Assembly: GCA_964651395.1 (NCBI GenBank)
Contig: CAZYXZ010000001.1
Location: 62,001-126,000 of the forward strand
DNA from: CAZYXZ01 sp964651395
Lineage (GTDB): Bacteria > Actinomycetota > Actinomycetes > BP-191
Reading direction: 5' to 3'
Length of the DNA stretch: 64,000 nt
Made by a program: the position numbers and the translations under genes. The stretch's first letter is position 1. Each line of letters starts with the position of its first letter. Of this stretch, positions 25,197-34,676 are shown one piece after another. Under the pieces are notes generated by a model. That model was not told where the DNA came from. It worked only from the letters and a program-made list of their open reading frames with translations, and ran no database searches.

Positions 25197-25571
25197 TCAG
25201 GACGCGGCACCCAACGCTGCCATCGCCTCTTTGACCTCAGCCGAGGGTTCCGCGTCGACCTTGCCGCGCATGATGAGGATCTGCACGTAGGTCAGCAGCG
25301 ATGAGCCCATGTCGGTGAGCATCCGTTGTTCGGTGTCGGTGAACGGCACCTCGACGGTGAAGGTCTCCTGGCCCCGGCTGGCGGCCGTGTCGGCGCTGGC
25401 CTTGACCGCGCTCGAGAGCTTCGACGAGAGCGCCAGCAGGTCGTCCAGCCCGACGAAAGCGGGCGCTTCCCCGGCCGCCACCATCTCCCGCAAGGACGTG
25501 CCAACGCTCTGGTGCCAACGGTGGTACTCGCGCCCAGCGTTGACCGACATCGGACCCGACCTGATCGCCAT
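25197..25571 (-). CDS. Hypothetical protein
   Basis: 124 residues from ATG 25571 (GGGGG 6 nt upstream); TTG 25634 and ATG 25550 are alternatives. A helical N-terminal region (EYHRWHQSVGTSLREMV) is followed by a short beta-rich part (QETFTVEVPFTDTEQRML) and a final helix. No family recognised. It is divergent from the acyl-CoA ligase and may share its regulation. Confidence 0.5.
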   Translation of the reverse strand: MAIRSGPMSVNAGREYHRWHQSVGTSLREMVAAGEAPAFVGLDDLLALSSKLSSAVKASADTAASRGQETFTVEVPFTDTEQRMLTDMGSSLLTYVQILIMRGKVDAEPSAEVKEAMAALGAAS

Positions 25572-25653
25572 ATTGGGCCCCCATGTGTCCTCGCCTGGGA
25601 CGGCGATGCTGACATCCGCCGGAACGGCCGTCAATATCGGAGGCCTTACGTCC

Positions 25654-25659
25654 TATAAT
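25654..25659 (+). promoter_or_regulatory. Probable -10 box for the acyl-CoA ligase
   Basis: A perfect TATAAT at 25654-25659, rare in this GC-rich background, 22 bases before the TTG start at 25682. No good -35 is visible at the expected spacing (TCAATA at about 25631), so activator help is plausible. Confidence 0.4.
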
Positions 25660-25681
25660 CCGTTCAAGCCGAGGAGGGGTC

Positions 25682-27349
25682 TTGGACCAGCTGGCGCAGA
25701 TGCAGCAGGCGGCCGCGCAGGTCGTGGCCGGACTCACCGCTCCGGGCGCGCCCTTTGAGCTGGTCCAGGAGGAGATCCTCGGCACGCGAATGCTCACCTT
25801 CAAGAACCGGCGCCGGTCGCTGGGGAGCATCGTCACCGACTCGGTCGCGTACGGCGAACGGGACTACCTCGTGACCTCCGACGAGCGGATCAGTTTCGCC
25901 CACCACGCCTCGCAGGTCGCATCCTTCGCGGCGGCACTGCGCGATGAGCACGGTGTGCGGGCGGGGCAGCGAGTCGCGATCGCAGCAGAGAACTCGCCCG
26001 AGTGGGTGGTGGCGTTCTGGGCGACCGTGTCCCTCGGCGCGATCGCCGCCGGCTTCAACGCATGGTGGTCGCCACGCGAGCACGCGTTCGCGCTGGACTA
26101 CGTCGAACCGACCGTGGTGATTGCGGATGCGAAGCGCGCAGCTCTGCTCGCAGGCGACAGCGTGCCGCTGCTCCGCGTTGAGACGGACTTGCGTGAGCTG
26201 GCCAGTCGCAGCCCGGATGCCGACCTGCCGGCCGTCAGCGTCGCCGAGGACGACCCGGCGACCATCCTGTTCACCAGCGGCTCGTCCGGAAGGCCGAAGG
26301 GCGTCGTCCATACCCATCGCAACCTGCTCGCGGTGGTGGACTACCACCGGTTCAACGACGCCCTCGCCAGCGCATTCGGCGACCCGACGCCACCCGAGGA
26401 CAAGCGCTACCTGATGACAATGCCGCTGTTCCACATCGGCAGCCTGCACAACCTCGCCGTCCCTCGGCTGGCCACGGGCAGCACGGCCGTCATCCACCGC
26501 GGCGCGTTCGACGTCGACCAGGTGCTCCGCCTCATCGAGTCGGCACGCGTCACCCATTGGGGCGCGGTGCCCACGATGGCGAGTCGTCTGCTCGACCACG
26601 GTGACCTCAGCGGGTATGACCTGTCGTCGCTACGCGCCTTCGCACTCGCCTCGGCGCCATCGTCACCGGCGTTCAAAGACCGCCTTCGCAAGGCACTGCC
26701 TTTCGCCGAGCAGAACCTCGCGGACAGCTACGGGCTGACCGAGTCCTCGACTGCGGTCGCTGTCGCGTCACCTTTAGAGCTCGGCGTTGCCCCGGACAGC
26801 GTCGGCCGTCCGATCGTGACCGTGGAACTCGAGATCCGCGACGAGGCGGGTGCGCCGCTGCCCGACGGGCAGGAGGGCGAGGTATGTGTGCGCAGCCCAT
26901 TCGTGATGCTCGAGTACTGGCGTGACCCCGCCGCGACAGCCGCCGCGATCTCGCCAGACCGCTGGCTGCGCACGGGTGACATCGGGGTCGTCGAGCAAGG
27001 TCGGCTGCGGCTGACGACGCGACGTTCCGATCTCATCATCCGAGGTGGCGAGAATGTGTACCCGGTGGAGGTCGAGGCGGTGATCGCCGAGCATCCGGGC
27101 GTTCGCGAAGTCGTCGTCGTCGGAGTTCCACACTCAGATCTGGGCGAAGAGGTCGGCGCGCTCGTCGTCGTTACCGAGGACGATGCGCCGACGGCAGACC
27201 AGCTGGCGGCCTACGTCAGGGATCAGCTCGCCTACTTCAAGGTGCCGACCCGCTGGCGGCTGACCACCGACCCGCTGCCACGCACCGCAACCGGCAAGGT
27301 GCCTCGGTCCGACGTCACCGTGGTCGCTCATGACAGCGTGAAGGCGTGA
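25682..27349 (+). CDS. Acyl-CoA synthetase (AMP-dependent ligase)
   Basis: 555 residues from TTG 25682 with GGAGGGG upstream. The adenylate-forming core is complete: [20 protein letters not shown] (P-loop), [19 protein letters not shown], and the C-terminal Lys region [12 protein letters not shown]. Activates a carboxylic acid to its CoA thioester; a medium or bulky (e.g. cyclic or steroid-side-chain) acid is possible given the cluster, but the substrate is not readable from sequence. Overlaps the TetR gene by 4 bases. Confidence 0.9.
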   Translation: MDQLAQMQQAAAQVVAGLTAPGAPFELVQEEILGTRMLTFKNRRRSLGSIVTDSVAYGERDYLVTSDERISFAHHASQVASFAAALRDEHGVRAGQRVAIAAENSPEWVVAFWATVSLGAIAAGFNAWWSPREHAFALDYVEPTVVIADAKRAALLAGDSVPLLRVETDLRELASRSPDADLPAVSVAEDDPATILFTSGSSGRPKGVVHTHRNLLAVVDYHRFNDALASAFGDPTPPEDKRYLMTMPLFHIGSLHNLAVPRLATGSTAVIHRGAFDVDQVLRLIESARVTHWGAVPTMASRLLDHGDLSGYDLSSLRAFALASAPSSPAFKDRLRKALPFAEQNLADSYGLTESSTAVAVASPLELGVAPDSVGRPIVTVELEIRDEAGAPLPDGQEGEVCVRSPFVMLEYWRDPAATAAAISPDRWLRTGDIGVVEQGRLRLTTRRSDLIIRGGENVYPVEVEAVIAEHPGVREVVVVGVPHSDLGEEVGALVVVTEDDAPTADQLAAYVRDQLAYFKVPTRWRLTTDPLPRTATGKVPRSDVTVVAHDSVKA

Positions 27350-27951
27350 AGACTGCCGAGGTGCGGCGCCCACGCGGGCGACCGCGTGATCCCGAGATCG
27401 AGCCGCGGGTCTATTCGGCAGCGTTGACGGTGTACTCGGAGCGAGGCTGGTACGGCTTCTCCTTCGAGGCGATCTCCAAGCTCGCCGGTGTGGGCCAAGC
27501 CGCGCTGTACCGGCGCTGGTCGACCAAAGCTGATCTGCTGGCGCAGGCGATCCAGTCGCTCGAACGGCCGCTACCAGCCATCGATACGGGCAGCAGTCGC
27601 GAGGATCTGCTCGACGTCGGGCGCCACCTCATTCGCGTCTTTCGTGGTCCCAGCGGTGTGGTGGGGCTGCGCATGGTGCTCGACGCGCGGACGAATCCGG
27701 AACTCGCCGAACAGTTCACGGCGATGCAGAACGACGCCCGAGCGAAAGCGATCCGCGCGGTCGTGCGTCGTGCGATTCGACGCGGCGATGTACCCGCAAC
27801 GGCGACACTGGAGCTGGTACTGCAGTTGCTCATTGGTGCCTGCCTGAGCCACATGCTGCTGACGCCACCAGTCCCTGAAGACCACGACAGCCTCACCAAC
27901 GACGACGAGCTGTTTCTGCAACGTCTCGTTGACGGCCTCACTGGCGCGTAG
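27346..27951 (+). CDS. TetR family transcriptional regulator
   Basis: 201 residues from GTG 27346. HTH region: [45 protein letters not shown]. The C-terminal ligand domain includes [20 protein letters not shown] and a hydrophobic helix near 160-180. Cotranscribed with the ligase and likely the local repressor; it is the only regulator gene in 25-44 kb, so it is the first candidate for the TTACGGAG sites. Confidence 0.9.
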   Translation: MKTAEVRRPRGRPRDPEIEPRVYSAALTVYSERGWYGFSFEAISKLAGVGQAALYRRWSTKADLLAQAIQSLERPLPAIDTGSSREDLLDVGRHLIRVFRGPSGVVGLRMVLDARTNPELAEQFTAMQNDARAKAIRAVVRRAIRRGDVPATATLELVLQLLIGACLSHMLLTPPVPEDHDSLTNDDELFLQRLVDGLTGA

Positions 27952-27992
27952 GCCCCGAGCGGTCCCAGCCAGATGCGATCTCGTGCGCTTCG

Positions 27993-29570
27993 CTAACTGA
28001 CGGTGAAGAACCCGCCGGACGGCTCCCAGCAGGTGCAGGACTGACGGAACACGTGGAAACGCAGCTGCTCGGAGAAGTCATGCTTGCCCGCCGCGAACCG
28101 GCCGGCTCCCCAGTTCGCGATCGGGAACGCGCCCAGTGAGCTCACGGCCGCGCCAATGGATTTCCTGGTCAGGTTAGGGCCGGTCGCTTTCGCTGCGCGC
28201 TCGAACGCGCGGATGCTGTCGCAGGCCTGCATAGTTGCGCCGAACTCGGCGGTGCCGCGCGCGGCGAGGGTGCGGCCGGAAAGCTTGTCGTGGATGCTGC
28301 GACAGCGCTTCACCTCGGCGTTCTCCGCGCCGAAGGGCACCTTGTTGCCATGCCCCCAGATATGCGTCACGCCGACGGTGCCTTCGAACGACGGCGGCAT
28401 GTTCTGCACGGTGAAGTCGTTGTTGTTGTTCGCCCAGTCGTTGAGATGGTAGGCCGGGGTGTATCCGGAGTTGCTCGCCTGCTGGACGAACTGTGTGGCA
28501 GTGAGCACCCCGGCCAGCATGAACACCGTGTTGATGCCGTCCTGGCGGAACTCGTTGACAGCAACCGGCACCTGGGACGAGCTCGTCCCGGTGTCAGCGG
28601 AGAGAAGGGTGTTGCGTTTCACGGCATACCCGCGTGCTTTCAGCGCTGCGGCGAGAGCGGCACCAGCGTGCCCGCCGGGGTCGTTCTGGCCTTGGTTGAG
28701 GATGCCGATCGTGCGGCCTTTGAGCCGACCTGCCTTGTCCAGCGCGGCGACCATCAGGGACATCATCCGCGACGCCTTGGGGTACATGGTGAAGTAGCGG
28801 TCGCCGTAAAAGCCGTCGTTGGTGGAGCCGTAGCCGCTGAACAACGCGGTCTGGTTCTCCCGGACGACACAGGACACCGCAACCGGGTAGTTGAAGCCCC
28901 CGACGACGGCGAAGACCTGCTCGTCCTGGGTGAGCTGCAGGCAGCCTTGGCGTTGGCTGTCTTCGCTCAGCGGGTCGTAGACGGCGAAGACCGGGTCGAT
29001 CTTGCGGCCATTGAGGCCGCCGCGGTCGTTGATGTCCTGGACGTAGGCGCGCCAGGCGGCTTCCTGCTGCTCGATGCTGACCCCGATGCCGACGCCGGCC
29101 CGGCCGAGGTTCGCGGTGTCGAGGATGGTGAAGCCGACCTTGACCGACGTCGCCGTGACGCCGCGGTCCGACGCGGTCAGCGGTGCCGGCCCGCGGGGGG
29201 CGTTGGTCGGGTCTGCCGCCGGCTGGGTCCCGCTCGGCACCGGTGCGCTACCCGGTCCGCTCGAAGCCGTCGAACCGGGGCTGCCGGGTGCCGGACTGCC
29301 AGGTGTGGACGGCTCCAGTGAGGTCCCCGGCAGGGGCGTGCCGTCCGGGGAAGGCCCCAGATCACCCAGTGACACGTCGTCGCCGGTGCGCGTCGTCGCG
29401 AGCCGCTCACCGAAGACGAACGGGATCGCCAGGCCGGCGATGAGCAGGCCGATGACGACGCCGAGGATCAGCACCACGCTGTTCGCCCGCGAGTGCACGG
29501 GCAGCCGCCGAGGATCCACTCCACGCTCCTGGCCTGTCGGGTTCAGGCTCGACGTCGCGACGATAACCAC
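27993..29570 (-). CDS. Branched-chain-type ABC transporter substrate-binding protein, membrane-anchored
   Basis: 525 residues from GTG 29570. One membrane helix (VVLILGVVIGLLIAGLAIPF, about residues 31-50) is followed by a Pro/Ser/Gly-rich linker to about 130, then a periplasmic-binding-protein type I fold (VKVGFTILD, QGCLQLTQDEQVFAVVGGFNYPVAVSCVV, YGDRYFTMYPKA). This differs from the usual lipoprotein form. Divergent from the transporter genes it should serve; its upstream region has the TTACGGAG motif. Confidence 0.85.
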   Translation of the reverse strand: MVIVATSSLNPTGQERGVDPRRLPVHSRANSVVLILGVVIGLLIAGLAIPFVFGERLATTRTGDDVSLGDLGPSPDGTPLPGTSLEPSTPGSPAPGSPGSTASSGPGSAPVPSGTQPAADPTNAPRGPAPLTASDRGVTATSVKVGFTILDTANLGRAGVGIGVSIEQQEAAWRAYVQDINDRGGLNGRKIDPVFAVYDPLSEDSQRQGCLQLTQDEQVFAVVGGFNYPVAVSCVVRENQTALFSGYGSTNDGFYGDRYFTMYPKASRMMSLMVAALDKAGRLKGRTIGILNQGQNDPGGHAGAALAAALKARGYAVKRNTLLSADTGTSSSQVPVAVNEFRQDGINTVFMLAGVLTATQFVQQASNSGYTPAYHLNDWANNNNDFTVQNMPPSFEGTVGVTHIWGHGNKVPFGAENAEVKRCRSIHDKLSGRTLAARGTAEFGATMQACDSIRAFERAAKATGPNLTRKSIGAAVSSLGAFPIANWGAGRFAAGKHDFSEQLRFHVFRQSCTCWEPSGGFFTVS

Positions 29571-29589
29571 ACGACCATTGTTTTGGAAG

Positions 29590-29607
29590 GGTTTGTCTCC
29601 GTAATAT
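29590..29607 (-). promoter_or_regulatory. TTACGGAG motif upstream of binding-protein gene
   Basis: Read on the minus strand it is ATATTACGGAGACAAACC, ending 19 bases before the GTG start at 29570. It matches the sites at 39784-39801 and 44745-44762 over TTACGGAG and the closing CC, at nearly the same distance to the start codon. Confidence 0.45.
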
Positions 29608-29649
29608 CAGCCCCGCCCGGTGCGACCGTGAGTCAACGGCAGGAGCGAC

Positions 29650-31884
29650 GTGCAGATCGCTGAGCATGCCGAGCGGGAAACGCGCGCGGCGGCGGGGGAG
29701 GACCCGGTCGCGCTCGCGTCTCGTGTGCTCGATGAGGAGACACGCCGCCAAGCGCTGCAGCACGAGCGGGCGAGCTCCTCCGTCGCCGTGGCCGCCGCGT
29801 CGCTGCCCGGTGTCGGCGCGGACGCGATGCCCTTCCGCGACGTGCTTCGCGAGGGCGGCCCGCGGGTGCTCGTGGTCCTCACCGCGCTCGCGCTCGTCGA
29901 CGAGTTCGACCGGGCCGCGTTCGCGGTGCTCGGCCCCGAGATCCAAGCCGACCTCGGCCTGTCGGACCTCATGCTCGGCTTGGTCGGCGCCATCGCCGGG
30001 TTGCTGCTCTTCGTCGCCGCGGTTCCGCTCGGCTATCTCGCTGATCGCTTCCGCCGCGCCTGGATCGTCGGGATCTGCACGCTGGTCTGGGCTGGGGCCG
30101 CCGTGGTCACCGGCATGGTCCGCAACGGTGTCGAGCTGGTGGCGGCGCGGATCGTCTCCGGCGTCGGCAAGGCGAACGAGACGCCGGTGCACAACTCGAT
30201 GCTCGCCGACGCCTACCCGATCGAGGGACGCAACCGGGTCTTCGCGGTGCACCGCACGTCGCAGCCGCTGGGTCTGGCGATCGGCCCGGTGCTGGCCGGC
30301 GGCGTCGCAGCGGTCGTCGGCGGGCCATCCGCCTGGCGGTGGGCGTTCGTCGTCCTCGCGCTGCCAGCTGTGGTCCTCGGCCTGATCGCGTTGGCGCTGC
30401 CCGAGCCGAAGCGCGGACGCAACGAGCAGCTCGCGATGCTCGGGGTCGAGCTCGCCGAGGAACCTGACCAGCTCGCGATCCCCGTGTCCGCCGCGTTCGC
30501 GCGGCTCAAGAAGATCAAGACCTTCTACTACTTCCTCGCCGCGCTGGGCGCACTGGGCTTCTCGGTCGTGACCGCGCCGATCTACACCAACCTCGTCCTG
30601 GAGGATCACTTCGGTCTCGACGCTGGACAGCGCGGCGTCGTCGGAAGCCTCAGCGCGCTGGGCGGGCTCATCGGTGTCCTCATCGTGGGGCGACGCAGCG
30701 AAGCGCTGTTCCGACGCAGCCCCGAGCAGACACTGCTCGTCACCGGCGCCCTGGTGGCGGCCTACGGGATCATCAAGCCGATCGCGCTGCACATGCCGAC
30801 GACCGCCCTGTACACCGTCGGGGAGTTCCTCGCGCAGGCTGCCTTGGTGGGCGCGTTCGTGCCGGTGTTCGCGGTCGCGGCCGCGGTCACGCCCTACCGG
30901 CTGCGCTCGATCGGGTTCGCCACCATCGGCATCTACCTGTCCCTCGTCGGTGGTGTCGGTGGCGCGCTCGTCCTTGGCGGGATCGCGGAAGCAGTCGGGC
31001 CACGCACCGCGCTGACCATCGCCCTGCCGCCTGCGGCGCTGATCGGCGGCGGCCTGCTCGCCTACGGCTGCCGGTTCGTCCGCCGCGACATGGCTGCCGC
31101 GGCCGCTGAAGTGGTCGAGGAACGCGACGAGCGGGCCCGCATCGCCGGCGGCGCGGAGATCCCTGCGCTGCAGGTACGCCACCTCGACTTCAGCTACGGC
31201 CCGCTGCAAGTGCTCTTCGACGTCAACCTCGACGTCAAGGAGGGCGAAGTGCTGGCGCTGTTGGGCACCAACGGCGCGGGCAAGTCGACCCTGCTGCGCG
31301 CCATCAGCGGACTCGGCTTGCCCGACCGTGGCGTCATCCGGATGCGCGGCCGCACCATCAGCTACACCGACCCCGGCGCTCGAGTGCGGATGGGGATCGT
31401 GCAGGTCCCTGGAGGGCGGGCCGTCTACCCGTCGATGACCGTCGGGGAGAACCTGGTCGCCGGCGCGTACACCTACGTCTGGGACGTCGCACGCGTCCAG
31501 GAACGTGTCGGTGAGGTGGTCGAACTGTTCCCGATCCTCGGCGAGCGGCTCGACCAGCCGGCGGGCACGCTGTCCGGCGGCGAGCAGCAGCAGCTGGCCC
31601 TGGCGTCCGCGCTGCTCCTCGACCCGGCGGTGCTGCTCATCGACGAGCTGTCCCTCGGCCTCGCCCCGGTCGTCGTCCAGGAGCTGCTGGAGGTCATCGA
31701 TCGGCTCAAGCAGCAGGGGATGACCATCGTCATCGTCGAGCAGTCGCTCAACGTCGCGCTGGCGGTTGCCGACCGCGCGGTCTTCATGGAGAAGGGCCAG
31801 GTCCGCTTCGAAGGTCCCGCCCGCGAACTGCTCGAACGTGACGACCTGGTGCGGGCAGTGTTCCTCGGGCAGGCTGGCGAATGA
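29650..31884 (+). CDS. MFS transporter fused to LivF-type ABC ATPase
   Basis: 744 residues. After an acidic leader, residues about 70-480 form a 12-helix major facilitator domain (LADRFRRAWIVGI is the loop 2-3 motif). Residues about 500-744 are an ABC ATPase of LivF type: Walker A GTNGAGKST near 538, signature LSGGEQQQLAL, Walker B VLLIDELSLGLAP, and the terminal HLA-like IVIVEQSLNVAL. It overlaps the LivH-M-G fusion by 4 bases. The ATPase likely energises that permease, while the MFS part is an extra, separate transport unit on the same chain. Confidence 0.9.
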   Translation: MQIAEHAERETRAAAGEDPVALASRVLDEETRRQALQHERASSSVAVAAASLPGVGADAMPFRDVLREGGPRVLVVLTALALVDEFDRAAFAVLGPEIQADLGLSDLMLGLVGAIAGLLLFVAAVPLGYLADRFRRAWIVGICTLVWAGAAVVTGMVRNGVELVAARIVSGVGKANETPVHNSMLADAYPIEGRNRVFAVHRTSQPLGLAIGPVLAGGVAAVVGGPSAWRWAFVVLALPAVVLGLIALALPEPKRGRNEQLAMLGVELAEEPDQLAIPVSAAFARLKKIKTFYYFLAALGALGFSVVTAPIYTNLVLEDHFGLDAGQRGVVGSLSALGGLIGVLIVGRRSEALFRRSPEQTLLVTGALVAAYGIIKPIALHMPTTALYTVGEFLAQAALVGAFVPVFAVAAAVTPYRLRSIGFATIGIYLSLVGGVGGALVLGGIAEAVGPRTALTIALPPAALIGGGLLAYGCRFVRRDMAAAAAEVVEERDERARIAGGAEIPALQVRHLDFSYGPLQVLFDVNLDVKEGEVLALLGTNGAGKSTLLRAISGLGLPDRGVIRMRGRTISYTDPGARVRMGIVQVPGGRAVYPSMTVGENLVAGAYTYVWDVARVQERVGEVVELFPILGERLDQPAGTLSGGEQQQLALASALLLDPAVLLIDELSLGLAPVVVQELLEVIDRLKQQGMTIVIVEQSLNVALAVADRAVFMEKGQVRFEGPARELLERDDLVRAVFLGQAGE

Positions 31885-34676
31885 CAGTCCTCGGCTGGGA
31901 CATCACCGGACAGACCCTGCTGATCGGCGCGACCTCGGGTCTCGCCTACGCGATCCTCGCCGCCGGACTGGTGCTGATCTACCGCGCGACGAAGGTCATC
32001 AACTTCGCGCACGGCGAGATCGGCGCGTTCTGCGCTGCCCTGCTCGCCATCCTCGTCCTGGACCACGACTGGAACTTCTTCCTCGCCCTGGCCACCGTCC
32101 TCCTCGCCGGCGCGGTCGTCGGGGCCATTGTCGAGCTGCTCATCGTGCGCCGACTGTCCCGGGCACCTCGCCTCGCGCTGCTGGTCGCCACGATCGGCAT
32201 CGCCCAGCTGATGTTCGTCTGCCAGCTGCTGCTGCCCGGCGTGGACAACGTGGCGCCCTACCCGTCTCCGGTCGGGCGCAGCATCGACGTCGGCGGGCTC
32301 GTGCTGCGCAGCCCACACTTCATGGTCATCGCCTTCGTGCCGGCGACCATCGCCGGACTCGCCGTCTTCCTCAACCGCACCCCCTACGGGATCGCGATCC
32401 GGGCAGCCGCGGAGAACCCCGACCGGGCCGAGCTGTCCGGCATCAGCACGAAGCGCATGTCGACGCTGGTCTGGGTGCTCGCCGCCGTACTCGCGGTGCT
32501 CACGGCTGTGCTCGTCAACCCGCTGCGCGGCACGATCGTGGGGTTGCCCGCGGCGGCACTGGGCCCGTCGCTGCTGCTGCGCGCACTCGCCGCTGCGCTG
32601 GTCGGCCGGATGACGAGCCTGCCGCTCGCCTTGCTCGGGGGAGTGGGGATCGGGATCGGCGAAGCCGTCGTCTTCTCCAACTCCGGCACACCGGGGCTCG
32701 CCGATGCCTTGCTGTTCCTCCTCGTCCTGACGTTAGTACTGCTCCAGCGCACGGAGATGGGCAAGGCCGCACTGCCGACCGCGTCCGTCGCGCGTCCAGT
32801 CCCGAGCCAGCTCCGCTCGGTGTGGTGGGTGCGACGGATGGTCCCGCTCACCTGCCTCTTCGGCCTTGCCCTCGCTCTGGTCCTGCCGCTGCTGCTGTCC
32901 GCGCCGTCGCAGACGTTCGCGCTGTCGCGGATGCTGCTGTTCGCGATGGTGGGGCTCTCGGTGACGGTGCTGACCGGCTGGGCCGGGCAACTCTCCTTGG
33001 GTCAGTTCGCCTTCGCCGGTCTCGGCGCGTACGTGACCGCTGGGCTCACTGGACGCGGCGTGCCGTTCCTCACCGCCGTCGCCTATGCCGCAGTCGCCGG
33101 GGTCATTGCCGCCCTGCTCATCGGCTTCCCCGCGCTTCGGGTCCGCGGCCTGTTCCTCGCTGCCACCACGCTCGGGTTCGCGGTCGCCGCGCGATCGTGG
33201 CTGTTCGAAGCGGACGTCTTCCTCGGTCAGGAGACCGTCGCGTTCATGCCGCGCAGCTCCGTGTTCGGTGTGGACCTGACCTCGCAGCGCGCCTACTACT
33301 ACCTCTGCCTCATTGCTCTCGTGATGTCCCTCTACCTGGTTGCCCGTCTGCGCTCGTCCGGAGTGGGCCGCACCATCATCGCGACCAAGGACAACGAGGC
33401 GGCCGCCTCCAGCTTCGCGGTCTCTCCGGCTGCCGCGAAGCTGTCGGCGTTCGCCGTCGCCGGCGGTCTCGCGGCACTCGCCGGCGGGCTACTCGCGGGG
33501 CTCTACGTGCAGTTCGACCCGGCGACGTTCGGCCCGGAGAAGTCGCTGCAGATCGTCGCGATGGTCGTCATCGGCGGACTCGGCTCGGTCGCCGGCGCTG
33601 TCCTCGGCGCGGTGTACGTGGTCGGGATGCCGGCCGCGCTCGGCGCCTCCGACACCGTCGCGCTGCTGACCAGCGGCATGGGTCTGCTGCTGCTGCTGCT
33701 CTACCTGCCCAGCGGGCTGGCCGGAGGCCTGATCTCCGCCCGCGACGCGCTACTTCGCTGGGCGGCCGCGCGGATGCCCGCGGCCGAGACGGACAGCGCA
33801 CCCGCGGCGCTGCCCCGGGTGCGAGTCGCCCCCCGGCAGGCTGAAGCTCTGGATGATGACCTGCCGGTGCTGGTCGCCGAAGACGTGGTGGTGCGCTTCG
33901 GCGGACTCGACGTGCTCTCAAACGTCAGCCTGCACGCGGGGCGAGGCGAGATCGTCGGGCTGATCGGCACCAACGGCGCCGGCAAGTCCACGCTGATGAA
34001 CGTGATCAGCGGCCTCGTCCGACCAGCCGCCGGTCGGGTGCGGATCTTCGGCCACGACGTCACCGACTGGGCACCGCACCAGCGCGCGCTGCTCGACATG
34101 GGACGGGTGTTCCAGGACGCACGGCTCTTCGACGCGCTGACCGTGACCGAGACCGTTCAGGTCGCCCTCGAGGCGCACGAGCGCAGCGAACTCGTCCCGA
34201 GCCTGCTCGGCCTGCCCCCCTCACTGCGCGCCGAGCGAACCAAACGCGCGCACGCCGCCGAGGCGATCGCCTTCCTCGGCCTCACCCGCTACGCCGACGC
34301 CTACGTCAGCGAGCTCTCAACGGGAACACGACGCATCGTCGAACTGTGCTGCCTGCTGGCGCAGGACGCGCAGCTGTTGCTGCTCGACGAACCGACCGCC
34401 GGGGTAGCGCAACGCGAAGCTGAAGCCTTCGCACCGTTGCTGATGCGCATCCGGCAGGAACTCGACGCCACCATCCTGCTTATCGAGCACGACATCCCAC
34501 TGGTCATGTCGGTCAGCGACCGGGTCGCCTGCCTATTTGGCGGTCATGTCATCGCCGACGGGCTCCCGGACGAGGTGCGAGCAGCGCCTGAGGTCGTCGC
34601 CGCCTACTTGGGGACCGACCAGCGCGCCATCGCCCGCAGCGGCACCGTCGCCGCAGCACTCGGCGGCGCGCGGTGA
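31881..34676 (+). CDS. LivH-LivM-LivG triple fusion of a branched-chain-type ABC transporter
   Basis: 931 residues. Residues about 1-290 are a LivH-like permease (YRATKVINFAHGEIGAFCA), about 320-610 a LivM-like permease (TVLTGWAGQLSLGQFAFAGLGAYV), and about 655-915 a LivG ATPase (Walker A GTNGAGKSTLMNVISG, signature ELSTGTRRIVEL, Walker B LLLLDEPTAG). With the LivF domain of the previous gene this gives a complete importer in two polypeptides. The degenerate signature LSTG is unusual. Substrate is probably a hydrophobic acid or amino-acid-like compound of the catabolic cluster. Confidence 0.92.
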   Translation: MTVLGWDITGQTLLIGATSGLAYAILAAGLVLIYRATKVINFAHGEIGAFCAALLAILVLDHDWNFFLALATVLLAGAVVGAIVELLIVRRLSRAPRLALLVATIGIAQLMFVCQLLLPGVDNVAPYPSPVGRSIDVGGLVLRSPHFMVIAFVPATIAGLAVFLNRTPYGIAIRAAAENPDRAELSGISTKRMSTLVWVLAAVLAVLTAVLVNPLRGTIVGLPAAALGPSLLLRALAAALVGRMTSLPLALLGGVGIGIGEAVVFSNSGTPGLADALLFLLVLTLVLLQRTEMGKAALPTASVARPVPSQLRSVWWVRRMVPLTCLFGLALALVLPLLLSAPSQTFALSRMLLFAMVGLSVTVLTGWAGQLSLGQFAFAGLGAYVTAGLTGRGVPFLTAVAYAAVAGVIAALLIGFPALRVRGLFLAATTLGFAVAARSWLFEADVFLGQETVAFMPRSSVFGVDLTSQRAYYYLCLIALVMSLYLVARLRSSGVGRTIIATKDNEAAASSFAVSPAAAKLSAFAVAGGLAALAGGLLAGLYVQFDPATFGPEKSLQIVAMVVIGGLGSVAGAVLGAVYVVGMPAALGASDTVALLTSGMGLLLLLLYLPSGLAGGLISARDALLRWAAARMPAAETDSAPAALPRVRVAPRQAEALDDDLPVLVAEDVVVRFGGLDVLSNVSLHAGRGEIVGLIGTNGAGKSTLMNVISGLVRPAAGRVRIFGHDVTDWAPHQRALLDMGRVFQDARLFDALTVTETVQVALEAHERSELVPSLLGLPPSLRAERTKRAHAAEAIAFLGLTRYADAYVSELSTGTRRIVELCCLLAQDAQLLLLDEPTAGVAQREAEAFAPLLMRIRQELDATILLIEHDIPLVMSVSDRVACLFGGHVIADGLPDEVRAAPEVVAAYLGTDQRAIARSGTVAAALGGAR

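Noticed and set aside
31766..33844. 692-residue open frame on the plus strand inside the LivH-M-G gene
   Set aside because: Arg/Pro-rich shadow in the +1 frame of the transporter fusion.
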